This document shows positions 23,078-36,816 of a DNA stretch of 64,000 nt, one piece after another; position 1 is the first letter of the stretch; each line of letters begins with the position of its first letter. The DNA is from Pseudenterobacter timonensis. Lineage in GTDB: Bacteria > Pseudomonadota > Gammaproteobacteria > Enterobacterales > Enterobacteriaceae. The translations under genes were made by a program, and so were the position numbers. Below the pieces are notes generated by a model. The model saw only the letters and a program-made list of their open reading frames with translations, had not been told where the DNA came from and did not search any database. The stretch covers positions 1 through 64,000 of the forward strand of contig NZ_FCOP01000012.1 of NCBI RefSeq assembly GCF_900021175.1, given 5' to 3'.

Positions 23078-23098
23078 GTTGTACGGACTCCTTTATAA

Positions 23099-23857
23099 AT
23101 GAAGCTTTTGAAGACTTTACCTGCTGCAGTCATGCTGGCAGGCGGCGTGTTTGCCTCTCTGAATGCAGTCGCCGATGATTCCGTTTTTACCGTTATGGAT
23201 GACCCCTCCACCGCAAAAAAACCGTTTGAAGGTAATCTCAACGCAGGCTACCTGGCGCAATCGGGCAATACCAAAAGTTCATCCCTGACGGCAGATACCA
23301 CGCTGACCTGGTATGGCACCAAAACTGCCTGGTCACTGTGGGGCAACGCAAGCAATACCTCTTCCAACGATGAGCGATCTTCTGAAAAGTATGCGGTGGG
23401 TGGGCGCAGCCGTTACAACACCACCGATTATGATTACCTGTTCGGCCAGGCAAGCTGGCTGACTGACCGCTATAACGGCTACCGCCAGCGTGACGTGGTA
23501 ACGGCGGGTTATGGTCGCCAGTTCCTTAACGGGCCGGTCCATAGCCTGCGCGTTGAATTTGGTCCGGGTGTCCGTTATGACGAGTACACCGACGGCGATA
23601 ATGAAACGCAGCCGCTGGGCTACGCCTCCGGCACTTACGCCTGGCAGCTCACCGACAACGCCAAATTCTCCCAGGGCGTCTCGGTCTTCGGCGCAGAAGA
23701 CACGACCCTGAACTCCGAAACGGCGCTGAACGTGGCGATTAACGAGCACTTTGGACTGAAGGTGGCCTATAACGTCACCTGGAACTCCTCGCCGCCAGAT
23801 TCTGCTCCAGAGCATACCGATCGTCGCACCACGGTTTCGCTCGGCTATAAAATGTAA
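23099..23857 (+). CDS. ydiY: YdiY family acid-inducible outer membrane protein
   Basis: DUF481 putative outer membrane beta-barrel, 252 residues, with a signal peptide ending near ASLNAVADD. The mature part shows alternating aromatic beta-strand pattern (NLNAGYLAQSGN, SLRVEFGPGVRYDEY) and ends in ...SLGYKM. E. coli YdiY is reported as acid-inducible; function unknown. No convincing Shine-Dalgarno precedes the ATG, and a terminator lies in its leader, suggesting regulated expression. Followed by a strong terminator. Confidence 0.92.
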   Translation: MKLLKTLPAAVMLAGGVFASLNAVADDSVFTVMDDPSTAKKPFEGNLNAGYLAQSGNTKSSSLTADTTLTWYGTKTAWSLWGNASNTSSNDERSSEKYAVGGRSRYNTTDYDYLFGQASWLTDRYNGYRQRDVVTAGYGRQFLNGPVHSLRVEFGPGVRYDEYTDGDNETQPLGYASGTYAWQLTDNAKFSQGVSVFGAEDTTLNSETALNVAINEHFGLKVAYNVTWNSSPPDSAPEHTDRRTTVSLGYKM

Positions 23858-23865
23858 TATTCTCC

Positions 23866-23890
23866 GGGCCGGCTTGTTTCCGGCCCTTTT
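23866..23890 (+). terminator. Intrinsic terminator after ydiY
   Basis: GGGCCGG pairs with CCGGCCC around CTTGTTT, then TTTTATTT. Confidence 0.88.
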
Positions 23891-23946
23891 ATTTCTGCTG
23901 ATTTACGATATCGAACAGCGGTTCAATAAATATTTTCTCATTCAAT

Positions 23947-23966
23947 TTCATTATTTCTCCATAATT
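23947..23966 (+). promoter_or_regulatory. BaeR-type box upstream of a small exported protein
   Basis: TTCATTATTTCTCCATAATT is identical over 20 bases to the box upstream of spy (3861-3880) and resembles the BaeR consensus. It lies about 140 bases before the start at 24109, nearly the same distance as in spy. Confidence 0.65.
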
Positions 23967-24108
23967 AATTCATTCGCTTTTTCAGTTTATTTGACACGAT
24001 CTGATAAATAAATTGACTAGGAAAAAGTGTGATCCAGATCTACACTCTTATGACAGACAAATAATGTCTGAAGCAGTCCTGCATTAATTTCGTAAGAGAT
24101 GAATGATT

Positions 24109-24339
24109 ATGAATAAAATGAAAACCGCTGCGACAGCAATGGTGCTTTCCGCACTCTCGTTTGGCGCATTTGCTGCCGATAATGTCGCTCCTGCCAGTCA
24201 AGAGAACCTCCAGACCGGAATTACCCGCGCCTCTGACGTGGAAGCCGGCTCTAACATCGCCCCGGGCGCGCCTTCTACCGGCCAGTCCATGGACGACGCC
24301 TTTAATGTGCATACGCTGGTGGCGGGTGAATGGTCCTGA
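24109..24339 (+). CDS. Small exported protein of unknown function
   Basis: 76 residues from MNKMKTAATAMVL. A clear signal peptide ends at GAFAAD near residue 23, leaving a mature peptide of about 54 residues, acidic, without cysteines, rich in Ala, Ser and Gly, ending TLVAGEWS. The signal resembles those of BhsA/DUF1471 proteins but the mature part does not show that domain. ATG at 24109 is preferred (AAGAGA nine bases upstream); 24103 is in frame but too close to it. The upstream BaeR-type box and downstream terminator support a real, single-gene unit. I do not recognise the family. Confidence 0.75.
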   Translation: MNKMKTAATAMVLSALSFGAFAADNVAPASQENLQTGITRASDVEAGSNIAPGAPSTGQSMDDAFNVHTLVAGEWS

Positions 24340-24361
24340 TCCCGTCCGAGTTGATATAAGT

Positions 24362-24390
24362 AAAACCGGAGTATGTTGTACCGGTTTTCT
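24362..24390 (+). terminator. Intrinsic terminator after the small exported protein
   Basis: AAAACCGG pairs with CCGGTTTT around an 11-base loop, ending in TTTTCTC. The next 120 bases hold nothing I recognise. Confidence 0.8.
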
Positions 24391-24512
24391 CTTTGAAGCA
24401 TTAGCTTAACTGGCGGAGAGGCTATTTATAATTACGCGTTAACTTTCCTGTTATTTTTTTGACATCTTTTCTTGAACTGCCCGGCAAGGTCATTGAAACC
24501 ACAGCGCTAATA

Positions 24513-24626
24513 TCACGCCTGACCCCATATCATTGCCGCCCAGCGTAACAGCAGCATGGCGCCGCAGATGGCAATAAGCACCACCACCATTTTCCAGTGT
24601 TTTTTTGCAAAGCGTTTTGACGGCAT
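24513..24626 (-). CDS. yniD: Small single-span membrane protein YniD
   Basis: 37 residues: basic N-terminus MPSKRFAKKHWKM followed by a hydrophobic helix (VVVLIAICGAMLLLRWAAMI) and a short tail. This agrees with E. coli YniD (35 residues) along its length and sits in the same place between ydiY and thrS. Function unknown. Too short for ordinary gene calling. Confidence 0.85.
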   Translation of the reverse strand: MPSKRFAKKHWKMVVVLIAICGAMLLLRWAAMIWGQA

Positions 24627-24685
24627 AGCCCAATCTCTGTCTAATCAATAACAAAGCGGGTTATGTTACAATATTAGTCGCAGGG

Positions 24686-24778
24686 TCAAAACCACTGAAA
24701 TTTGTCAGACAACAGCACGACCAGTGCGGTAGCAAACAGGATATTCAGTACGACCACGGTTTTACTGGATACGTTCAT
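24686..24778 (-). CDS. YncL-like 30-residue membrane peptide
   Basis: MNVSSKTVVVLNILFA followed by TALVVLLSDKFQWF: a 30-residue peptide that is almost entirely one transmembrane helix. The N-terminus MNVSSxTVV and the aromatic W-F end resemble the E. coli small membrane protein YncL as I remember it. AGGAGGGGG about eight bases before the ATG is a very strong ribosome site, which supports real translation. It is 60 bases upstream of yniD on the same strand and may be cotranscribed. Confidence 0.7.
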   Translation of the reverse strand: MNVSSKTVVVLNILFATALVVLLSDKFQWF

Positions 24779-25050
24779 AAGAACCCCCTCCTATTACAGA
24801 CTGCTACAAGGATAGTTAAACTTCACAGAAATGCGAGCGCAAGAAAGCGCTGCGCATCAGATTCACCCAAATTTCGTAGGGTAAGAATCCGATCGCCGCA
24901 GAGGGTGCATTCACCCTTTTGTTAGTGTTACCATGTTGCGGCTTTGCGTAAATCAGCATTTTTCTGATTTAGCAAGCCGCCCGATGGGGAGCCAATTTGA
25001 CGATTGTTGGTCAGATGGCGTCGTCATCCGCTGTTAACTTCGATTATTTT

Positions 25051-25098
25051 CTTTGTATGTGCTCTTACGTGTGGGGCACCACTGCAAATAAGGACATA
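25051..25098 (+). promoter_or_regulatory. thrS translational operator (tRNA-Thr anticodon mimic)
   Basis: Just before the thrS start, GTGCTC (25059-25064) pairs with GGGCAC (25074-25079) around a loop containing CGT (25068-25070), the threonine anticodon. ThrRS is known to bind this mimic in its own mRNA and block the ribosome. The Shine-Dalgarno TAAGGA lies just after the arm. Confidence 0.8.
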
Positions 25099-25100
25099 AA

Positions 25101-27029
25101 ATGCCTGTTATTACTCTTCCTGATGGCAGCCAACGCCATTACGATCGCGCCGTCAGCCCAATGGATGTGGCGCTCGATATCGGTCCAGGGCTTGCGAAAG
25201 CAACCATTGCTGGCCGCGTGGATGGCAATCTGGTTGATGCTTCCGATCTGATTGAGAACGATGCGAAGCTCTCCATTATCACCGCGAAGGATGAAGAAGG
25301 TCTGGAGATCATTCGTCACTCCTGCGCGCACCTGCTTGGTCATGCCATCAAACAGCTCTGGCCACACACCAAAATGGCCATCGGCCCGGTTATCGATAAC
25401 GGCTTCTATTATGATGTCGATCTTGACCATACGCTGACTCAGGAAGATATCGAAGCGCTCGAAAAACGTATGCACGAGCTCGCCGAAACGAACTACGACG
25501 TTGTGAAAAACACCGTCAGCTGGCACGAAGCGCGTGAGACCTTCGTGAAGCGCGGCGAAACCTATAAGGTTGCTATCCTCGACGAGAACATCGCTCATGA
25601 TGATAAGCCTGGTCTCTATCATCACGAAGAATACATCGACATGTGCCGCGGGCCGCACGTGCCGAACATGCGTTTTTGTCATCACTTTAAGCTGATGAAA
25701 ACCGCAGGCGCATACTGGCGCGGCGACAGCAACAATAAAATGCTGCAACGCATCTACGGTACCGCCTGGGCCGATAAAAAAGCCCTGAACGCTTATCTGC
25801 AGCGTCTGGAAGAGGCCGCAAAGCGCGACCACCGTAAAATCGGCAAACAGCTCGACCTCTACCATATGCAGGAAGAGGCGCCGGGCATGGTCTTCTGGCA
25901 TAACGACGGCTGGACTATCTTCCGCGAACTGGAAACCTTTGTGCGCTCCAAGCTCAAAGAGTATCAGTATCAGGAAGTGAAAGGTCCGTTTATGATGGAC
26001 CGCGTGCTGTGGGAAAAAACCGGCCACTGGGACAACTACAAAGATGCGATGTTCACCACCTCCTCGGAGAACCGTGAATACTGCATCAAGCCGATGAACT
26101 GCCCGGGCCACGTTCAGATCTTCAACCAGGGTCTGAAATCCTACCGCGATCTGCCGCTGCGTATGGCGGAATTTGGTAGCTGCCATCGCAACGAGCCGTC
26201 AGGCGCGCTGCACGGTCTCATGCGCGTTCGCGGCTTTACTCAGGATGATGCGCATATCTTCTGTACGGAAGATCAGGTACGTGATGAAGTTAACGCCTGT
26301 ATTCGTATGGTCTACGATATGTACAGCACCTTTGGCTTCGAGAAGATCGTGGTCAAACTCTCAACGCGTCCGGAAAAACGTATCGGCAGCGATGAGACAT
26401 GGGATCGCGCAGAAGCGGATCTCGCCGTAGCGCTGGAGGAGAACGGGATTCCGTTCGAGTACCAGCTGGGCGAGGGCGCATTCTACGGTCCGAAAATTGA
26501 ATTTACCCTGTATGACTGCCTCGATCGCGCATGGCAGTGCGGAACGGTACAGCTGGACTTCTCTCTGCCTGCACGTTTAAGCGCCTCTTATGTTGGCGAA
26601 GACAACGAACGTCAGGTACCGGTGATGATTCACCGTGCAATTCTCGGTTCACTGGAGCGCTTCATCGGCATCCTGACCGAAGAGTTCGCGGGCTTCTTCC
26701 CAACCTGGCTTGCGCCAGTGCAGGTCGTGGTGATGAACATTACCGATTCTCAGGCCGATTACGTTAAAGAATTGACGCAGAAACTACAAAATGCTGGCAT
26801 TCGCGTAAAAGCAGACTTGAGAAATGAGAAGATTGGCTTTAAAATCCGCGAGCACACTTTACGTCGTGTCCCGTATATGTTGGTCTGTGGTGATAAAGAG
26901 GTGGAAGCAGGCAAAGTTGCCGTTCGCACCCGCCGTGGTAAAGACCTGGGAAGTCTGGACGTAAGTGAAGTGATTGAGAAGCTGCAACAAGAGATTCGCA
27001 GCCGCAGTCTTCAACAACTGGAGGAATAA
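25101..27029 (+). CDS. thrS: Threonine--tRNA ligase
   Basis: Charges tRNA-Thr in the cytoplasm. 642 residues as in E. coli. TGS domain at about 1-61, editing domain with HLLGH (His73/His77), class II catalytic core ([41 protein letters not shown]) with the zinc-site cysteine in MNCPGH, and an anticodon-binding domain from about 535. First gene of thrS-infC-rpmI-rplT; autoregulated by the operator directly upstream. Confidence 0.99.
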   Translation: MPVITLPDGSQRHYDRAVSPMDVALDIGPGLAKATIAGRVDGNLVDASDLIENDAKLSIITAKDEEGLEIIRHSCAHLLGHAIKQLWPHTKMAIGPVIDNGFYYDVDLDHTLTQEDIEALEKRMHELAETNYDVVKNTVSWHEARETFVKRGETYKVAILDENIAHDDKPGLYHHEEYIDMCRGPHVPNMRFCHHFKLMKTAGAYWRGDSNNKMLQRIYGTAWADKKALNAYLQRLEEAAKRDHRKIGKQLDLYHMQEEAPGMVFWHNDGWTIFRELETFVRSKLKEYQYQEVKGPFMMDRVLWEKTGHWDNYKDAMFTTSSENREYCIKPMNCPGHVQIFNQGLKSYRDLPLRMAEFGSCHRNEPSGALHGLMRVRGFTQDDAHIFCTEDQVRDEVNACIRMVYDMYSTFGFEKIVVKLSTRPEKRIGSDETWDRAEADLAVALEENGIPFEYQLGEGAFYGPKIEFTLYDCLDRAWQCGTVQLDFSLPARLSASYVGEDNERQVPVMIHRAILGSLERFIGILTEEFAGFFPTWLAPVQVVVMNITDSQADYVKELTQKLQNAGIRVKADLRNEKIGFKIREHTLRRVPYMLVCGDKEVEAGKVAVRTRRGKDLGSLDVSEVIEKLQQEIRSRSLQQLEE

Positions 27030-27575
<546 letters not shown>

Positions 27576-27647
27576 GCCTTCAAGTAGCAACCTCTGTGGA
27601 GCTTTCGGGCTTCACAGATTTTGTTCGCCTGTGTTTCGTTTATTTAA

Positions 27648-27869
<222 letters not shown>

Positions 27870-27902
27870 GTCGTTAACGTTTAACTTTTTTAATTAGAAT
27901 AG

Positions 27903-28274
<372 letters not shown>

Positions 28275-28285
28275 TAAGTCAGTTG

Positions 28286-28311
28286 AAAGAGGGGGCTTTG
28301 CTCCCTCTTTT
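28286..28311 (+). terminator. Intrinsic terminator after rplT
   Basis: AAAGAGGG pairs with CCCTCTTT around a short loop and is followed by T residues. Confidence 0.85.
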
Positions 28312-28332
28312 CGTATTAACGTCATCAGAACA

Positions 28333-28361
28333 TTGACTTTTTTTCGATAACCCTTTTCAAT
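28333..28361 (+). promoter_or_regulatory. Predicted pheMST promoter
   Basis: TTGACT and TTCAAT separated by 17 bases, about 40 bases before the pheM leader peptide. Position agrees with the attenuated pheST promoter of E. coli; the -10 hexamer is weak. Confidence 0.5.
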
Positions 28362-28399
28362 AAGGTGTTTACGGCTCCTGTCCACAAGGTAACGCAAGC

Positions 28400-28444
28400 A
28401 TGAATGCTGCTATTTTCCGCTTCTTCTTTTACTTTAGCACCTGA
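28400..28444 (+). CDS. pheM: phe operon leader peptide PheM
   Basis: 14-residue peptide [14 protein letters not shown], with five phenylalanine codons, identical to the E. coli leader as I know it. Ribosome stalling at the Phe codons when charged tRNA-Phe is scarce lets an antiterminator form and allows pheST transcription. GGAGGCT at 28451-28457 can pair with the left arm of the terminator at 28491. Confidence 0.97.
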
Positions 28445-28490
28445 CATCAGGAGGCTAGCGCGTGAAAGACGAAACGGAAAACAGCGCCAT

Positions 28491-31945
<3,455 letters not shown>

Positions 31946-31949
31946 ACCT

Positions 31950-32249
31950 ATGGCGCTTACAAAAGCTGAAATGTCAGAATATCTGTTTGATAAGCTTGGG
32001 CTTAGCAAACGGGATGCTAAAGAGCTGGTAGAGCTGTTTTTCGAAGAGATCCGTCGTGCTCTGGAAAACGGTGAGCAGGTCAAACTCTCCGGCTTTGGCA
32101 ATTTTGATTTGCGAGACAAAAACCAACGTCCGGGCCGTAACCCTAAGACGGGGGAAGATATTCCCATTACAGCTCGCCGCGTGGTGACCTTCAGACCCGG
32201 CCAGAAGTTAAAAAGCCGCGTCGAGAACGCAACGCCTAAAACTGAGTAA
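31950..32249 (+). CDS. ihfA: Integration host factor alpha subunit
   Basis: DNA-bending nucleoid protein, forms IHF with IhfB. 99 residues, as in E. coli, with the DNABII beta-arm sequence [19 protein letters not shown] containing the intercalating proline. Starts 4 bases after pheT, so cotranscribed, though in E. coli it also has its own promoters inside pheT. Confidence 0.99.
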   Translation: MALTKAEMSEYLFDKLGLSKRDAKELVELFFEEIRRALENGEQVKLSGFGNFDLRDKNQRPGRNPKTGEDIPITARRVVTFRPGQKLKSRVENATPKTE

Positions 32250-32261
32250 GATGAACTAACC

Positions 32262-32288
32262 AAAAAGGCCGCAGTCGCGGCCTTTTTT
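32262..32288 (+). terminator. Intrinsic terminator after ihfA
   Basis: AAAAAGGCCGC / GCGGCCTTTTTT with a four-base loop: a strong terminator that separates ihfA from btuC. Confidence 0.93.
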
Positions 32289-32349
32289 CTTTGCGTGCCC
32301 GGTTAACCGCCGTAAAATCAATCCCATCGCCCATACGACCACAACGCTC

Positions 32350-33330
32350 ATGCCCGATTTCGCCCGTCAACAATACCGCTATGACCTGCGCTGGCTCCTT
32401 CTGCTGCTGCTGATGCTTGCCCTGACCCTGATAGTTAGTCTCTGCGTCGGGGAGCAGTGGATTGGGCCGGAACGCTGGCTCAGCGCCGAAGGGAAGCTCT
32501 TTGTCTGGCAGATCCGCCTGCCGCGCACGCTGGCGGTGGTGCTGGTGGGGGCGGCGCTCGCCCTGTGCGGCACCATTATGCAGGCGCTGTTTGAAAATCC
32601 GCTGGCGGAGCCTGGGCTGCTGGGGGTATCGAATGGTGCCGGCGTGGGGCTTGTCGCGGCGGTGATGCTGAGCGGCGGGACGCTCTCTTCTCCCGCCATC
32701 AGCGCCAGCGCGATAGTCGGCGCGCTGGCGATCACGGTTATCCTGCTGCGTTTTGCCCGCCACCACCTCTCCACCAGCCGTCTGCTGCTGGCAGGGGTAG
32801 CACTGGGGATTATCTGTAGCGCGCTGATGACCTGGGCCGTCTATTTCTCCACCTCTTTCGACCTGCGCCAGCTGATGTACTGGATGATGGGGGGCTTCGG
32901 CGGCGTCGACTGGCACCAGGGCTGGCTGATGGCGCTGCTGTTACCGGCGGTAGTGTGGGCAGTTTTCCAGTCCGCTCCACTCAATATGCTGGCGCTGGGG
33001 GAGACCTCCGCCCGGCAGCTTGGCTTAGCGATCGGCGTCTGGCGTAACGTGCTGGTCATCGCCGTGGGCTGGATGGTGGGCACCAGCGTGGCGCTGGCCG
33101 GGGCGATCGGTTTTATCGGCCTGGTGATCCCCCATATGCTGCGCCTGTGCGGGATCACCGATCACCGTCGGCTGCTGCCCGCCGCGGCGCTGGCTGGCGC
33201 CGCCACGCTGTTGATGGCGGATATTATCGCGCGGCTGGCGCTTAACGCCGCCGAACTGCCTATTGGCGTGGTCACCGCCACCCTGGGGGCGCCGGTCTTT
33301 ATCTGGCTGCTGTTGAAAGCCAGCCGCTGA
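32350..33330 (+). CDS. btuC: Vitamin B12 ABC transporter permease
   Basis: Inner membrane permease of the BtuCD-F importer. 326 residues, ten hydrophobic helices, FecCD family motifs ([32 protein letters not shown]). In E. coli it is followed directly by btuE and btuD. Here a 3.5-kb LysR-hydrolase-exporter cassette separates it from them, and the convergent LysR gene ends only 8 bases after the btuC stop. Confidence 0.97.
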   Translation: MPDFARQQYRYDLRWLLLLLLMLALTLIVSLCVGEQWIGPERWLSAEGKLFVWQIRLPRTLAVVLVGAALALCGTIMQALFENPLAEPGLLGVSNGAGVGLVAAVMLSGGTLSSPAISASAIVGALAITVILLRFARHHLSTSRLLLAGVALGIICSALMTWAVYFSTSFDLRQLMYWMMGGFGGVDWHQGWLMALLLPAVVWAVFQSAPLNMLALGETSARQLGLAIGVWRNVLVIAVGWMVGTSVALAGAIGFIGLVIPHMLRLCGITDHRRLLPAAALAGAATLLMADIIARLALNAAELPIGVVTATLGAPVFIWLLLKASR

Positions 33331-33338
33331 GCGCGCTC

Positions 33339-34223
33339 TTACATCTTCAGCGTATCGATCACCGCCCGCAGCGCGGGGGAGACTTTACGGTGTGGATAGT
33401 AGAGAAACGAGCCCTCAAGACGCAGGCTGTAGCGTTGCAGGACCCGGATCAGGGTGCCTTGCGCAAGGTCATCCGCGATCAGCTCCTGCGGAACATACGC
33501 CAGCCCCAGGCCGAGCCTGGCGGCTTTGGCCTCCATATAGCTATCCGCAAATACCCACTGGCCCTGCGGCCGGTGGGTAATGTTCTGCCCGTCCTGATTC
33601 AGTTCCCAGGCATAGAGGCTGCCGTCACCAAACTGGTAGGCGATGCAGGGGTGCGCCACCAGATCGGCAGGGGTGTGCGGAAAACCGTAGCGGCGAAAAT
33701 GATCGGGCGTGCCGACCACCGCCATCTCCATATCAGGGGAAATGCGTACTGCCACCATACCGCTGCCCACTTCCGGGCCCAGGCGTACCCCCGCATCAAA
33801 TCGCTCGGTGATAATATCGACAAACCGGCTTTCGCTGATGAGTTCCAGCCTGATATCGGGGTAGCGTTGTTTAAAGACCGCCAGCTTCGGCAGCAGCACT
33901 TTATCAATGGCGTGCTGGCTGGCATTGATACGTACCGTGCCGGAAGGGGTATTCCGGTAATAGGCAAGGGTCGCCAGCCCCGTGTCTAACGCATCGAACC
34001 CCGACACCAGCGTCTGATAGAGCTGCTCGCCCGCCTGCGTAAGCGATAATTTACGGGTGGTGCGCACCAGAAGCTGGACCCCCAGCCGCTCTTCCAGTTC
34101 GCGAACGGCACGGCTAATGCCGGATTGCGCCAGCCCAAGCCGGTGTGCGGCGGCGGTAAAGCTGCCTTCCCGCACCACCAGCATGAAAAGATAGAGATCG
34201 TTGTAGTTTTCCCGCTTCGCCAT
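33339..34223 (-). CDS. LysR family transcriptional regulator
   Basis: 294 residues. N-terminal winged helix-turn-helix (LYLFMLVVREGSFTAAAHRL, GISRAVRELEERLGV, residues about 10-50) and a C-terminal substrate-binding domain with LRLEGSFLYYP near the end. It belongs to the large YafC/DmlR-like branch; the ligand cannot be read from sequence. Divergently transcribed from the alpha/beta hydrolase gene with 161 bases between, the usual arrangement in which the LysR protein controls its divergent neighbour. Confidence 0.9.
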   Translation of the reverse strand: MAKRENYNDLYLFMLVVREGSFTAAAHRLGLAQSGISRAVRELEERLGVQLLVRTTRKLSLTQAGEQLYQTLVSGFDALDTGLATLAYYRNTPSGTVRINASQHAIDKVLLPKLAVFKQRYPDIRLELISESRFVDIITERFDAGVRLGPEVGSGMVAVRISPDMEMAVVGTPDHFRRYGFPHTPADLVAHPCIAYQFGDGSLYAWELNQDGQNITHRPQGQWVFADSYMEAKAARLGLGLAYVPQELIADDLAQGTLIRVLQRYSLRLEGSFLYYPHRKVSPALRAVIDTLKM

Positions 34224-34384
34224 CCGTTCACCTTCAGATTATTTATCACAAATTGATATTAATCTTAGCAATTTTACCCCTCTAATCAGAACTATTACTG
34301 CTAACTATAATGAGCCCGTTACAACAGATACTGCAGCGTTTTCCGTATGAAACCTGCGTTAATTACCTGTTTTAAGGGGGTTTT

Positions 34385-35521
34385 ATGAATGGATTTACCC
34401 GAAAACTAACAGCCGCCATACCTTCCCTTCTACTGTGCGCATCGCTAAGTGGAGTGCCGACAATGAGTTATGCAGAGACGACGAATCCGAATGACCCGGT
34501 ATCGATGGTTAAAGAGTGGGATAAAACGTTCCCCAGAAGCGATAAGGTCGAACACCGTAAGGTTTCATTCCACAACCGCTACGGCATTACGCTGGTGGGC
34601 GATCTCTATCTTCCTGTAGATCGGGGCGACCGTAAGCTGGCAGCCATCGCTGTCAGCGGACCCTTCGGCGCGGTAAAAGAGCAGTCCAGCGGTCTTTATG
34701 CCCAGACGCTGGCGGAGCAGGGCTTCGTGACGCTGGCCTTCGATCCCTCTTACACCGGCGAAAGCGGCGGTTATCCGCGTAACGTCGCCTCCCCGGATAT
34801 CAATACCGAGGATTTCAGCGCGGCGGTAGATTTTCTCGGCTTACAGAAAGAGGTCGATCGCAACCGTATAGGCATACTCGGCATCTGCGGCTGGGGCGGT
34901 ATGGCCTTGAATGACGCCGCCATGGATACCCGCGTGAAAGCGGTCGCCACCAGCGTGATGTATGACATGAGCCGCGCGATGGGCCACGGCGTGGGCAATG
35001 GCAAAGATCGCTATACCACGGCGGATCGCCGCGCCGTATTGCAGTACCTGAACGAACAGCGCTGGAAAGATGCGGAAAACGGGCGCTATGCCCCTGGCGG
35101 TCATGATATCTATGTGGACGAGAAGGGCAATGTCACCGCTTCTGAGCGTGTTCTGCCAGAAACCTTACCCGCGAACCCTGACCCGGTTCTGAAAGAGTTC
35201 TTTGACTATTACCGGATGCCGCGCGGCTACCATGCCCGCTCCGTAAACTCTACCGGCGCATGGAATGCGACCATGCCATTGTCCTTTATGAACACGCCGC
35301 TGCTGAGCTACGCCAGTGAGATAACCATCCCGACGCTGATTGTTACCGGTGAAAAAGCACACTCGCGTTACTTTGCTGAAGACGCCTATAAGGCGGTCGG
35401 GAGTAAAGAGAAAGAGCTGGTGATCGTCCCGGGGGCAAACCATGTGGATTTATATGACAATGCCGCAGGTAAGATCCCTTTCGCGAAATTTGAGCAGTTC
35501 TTCAAAACCCACTTAAGGTAA
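34385..35521 (+). CDS. Exported alpha/beta hydrolase with a cysteine nucleophile motif
   Basis: 378 residues with an N-terminal signal-like segment ending near MSYAETTNP. The alpha/beta-hydrolase fold is visible: VSGPFGAVKEQSSG oxyanion-side strand, DPSYTGESGG, the nucleophile elbow GICGWGG with Cys rather than Ser, and a late His in PGANHVDLYD with Asp upstream. Cysteine at this place is typical of dienelactone-hydrolase-like and some YcjY-like proteins. Strong AAGGGGG ribosome site. Substrate unknown; probably controlled by the divergent LysR gene and paired with the exporter downstream. Confidence 0.8.
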   Translation: MNGFTRKLTAAIPSLLLCASLSGVPTMSYAETTNPNDPVSMVKEWDKTFPRSDKVEHRKVSFHNRYGITLVGDLYLPVDRGDRKLAAIAVSGPFGAVKEQSSGLYAQTLAEQGFVTLAFDPSYTGESGGYPRNVASPDINTEDFSAAVDFLGLQKEVDRNRIGILGICGWGGMALNDAAMDTRVKAVATSVMYDMSRAMGHGVGNGKDRYTTADRRAVLQYLNEQRWKDAENGRYAPGGHDIYVDEKGNVTASERVLPETLPANPDPVLKEFFDYYRMPRGYHARSVNSTGAWNATMPLSFMNTPLLSYASEITIPTLIVTGEKAHSRYFAEDAYKAVGSKEKELVIVPGANHVDLYDNAAGKIPFAKFEQFFKTHLR

Positions 35522-35631
35522 CTGCCTGCTTCTGATGTGACGCGCACCGCGTCACATCACTTTTCGCGCTCGCCCCGTTTTACCCTTATTCCATGAACAG
35601 CGTCGCCGGGACGCTATTCAGAGAAGCAACT

Positions 35632-36816
35632 ATGACCACATTAAGTACCAACACCTTACAAAATAAATCCGACGCGCACTGGAGCGGCGTGTTTGCCATG
35701 ACGCTCTGCGTATTTGTCCTGATCGCATCGGAATTTATGCCGGTCAGCCTGCTGACCCCCATTGCCGCAGATTTACGCGTCACAGAGGGGATGGCCGGGC
35801 AGGGAATAGCCATATCCGGCGCGCTGGCGGTGCTGACCAGCCTGATCCTCTCCAGCCTTGCCGGAGGAGTTAATCGCAAAACGCTTCTGCTCGGCCTGAC
35901 CCTGCTGATGGCCCTCTCCGGGGCGATGGTTGGCCTGGCGTCAGGGTATCTGATTTACCTGACCGGGCGGGCGCTGATCGGTATCACCATCGGTGGATTC
36001 TGGTCAATGTCGGCAGCCACCGCTATCCGCCTGGTGCCAGCACATCGGGTTCCCCGGGCGCTGGCCATTTTTAACGGCGGAAACGCGCTGGCGACCGTGG
36101 TGGCGGCCCCGCTCGGCAGCTATCTGGGCGCAACGGTCGGCTGGCGTGGCGCCTTTTTATCTCTGGTGCCGCTGGCGATAGCCGCCTTTATCTGGCAGTA
36201 CCTCAGCCTGCCGTCCATGGAAAGCAAAAAACAGCCGCCGCCGCGTGGCTCCGTGTTCCGCCTGTTCCGGCGTCCTGCTGTCGCCGCCGGTCTGCTGGCC
36301 TGCGGATTATTCTTTATGGGGCAGTTTGCCCTCTTTACCTATGTGCGGCCTTTTCTGGAGACGGTGACGCGCGTTAACGCCACTGGCCTTTCGTTGATTC
36401 TGCTCGCCACCGGCGGCGCCGGTCTTGTCGGTACGCTGATGGTTTCGCCACTCCTCAACGCCCGATTTTATCTCACCTTAATGACCATCCCGCTGCTGAT
36501 GGCAGTCATTGCCGGCGCGTTACTGCTGACCGGAGAGCACGTCTGGGCCGTTGGCGTGCTGTTAGGCCTGTGGGGAATGCTGGCGACCGCGGCGCCGGTG
36601 GGCTGGTGGACCTGGATTGCGCGCACGCTGCCGGAGGATGCGGAGGCGGGCGGCGGGCTTATGGTTGCCGTTATCCAGTTCTCGATTGCGCTGGGTTCAA
36701 CGCTGGGAGGTCTGGTGTTTGACCATCTGGGATGGCAAAGCGCGTTTGGCCTGAGCGCCCTGATGTTGCTCGGCGCAGCCGCTCTGACCGCGCGTACATC
36801 CCGCCAGGGCAGGTGA
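35632..36816 (+). CDS. MFS exporter, DHA1 family, NepI-like
   Basis: 394 residues from MTTLSTNTLQNK (AGAGAAG upstream; an earlier ATG at 35593 lacks a ribosome site). Twelve hydrophobic segments; sequence pattern follows the purine-nucleoside exporter NepI (SEFMPVSLLTPIAADL, GGFWSMSAATAIRLVP, APVGWWTWIARTL). The exported compound is not known. 110 bases after the hydrolase gene and probably in the same unit. Ends 160 bases before btuE. Confidence 0.85.
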   Translation: MTTLSTNTLQNKSDAHWSGVFAMTLCVFVLIASEFMPVSLLTPIAADLRVTEGMAGQGIAISGALAVLTSLILSSLAGGVNRKTLLLGLTLLMALSGAMVGLASGYLIYLTGRALIGITIGGFWSMSAATAIRLVPAHRVPRALAIFNGGNALATVVAAPLGSYLGATVGWRGAFLSLVPLAIAAFIWQYLSLPSMESKKQPPPRGSVFRLFRRPAVAAGLLACGLFFMGQFALFTYVRPFLETVTRVNATGLSLILLATGGAGLVGTLMVSPLLNARFYLTLMTIPLLMAVIAGALLLTGEHVWAVGVLLGLWGMLATAAPVGWWTWIARTLPEDAEAGGGLMVAVIQFSIALGSTLGGLVFDHLGWQSAFGLSALMLLGAAALTARTSRQGR

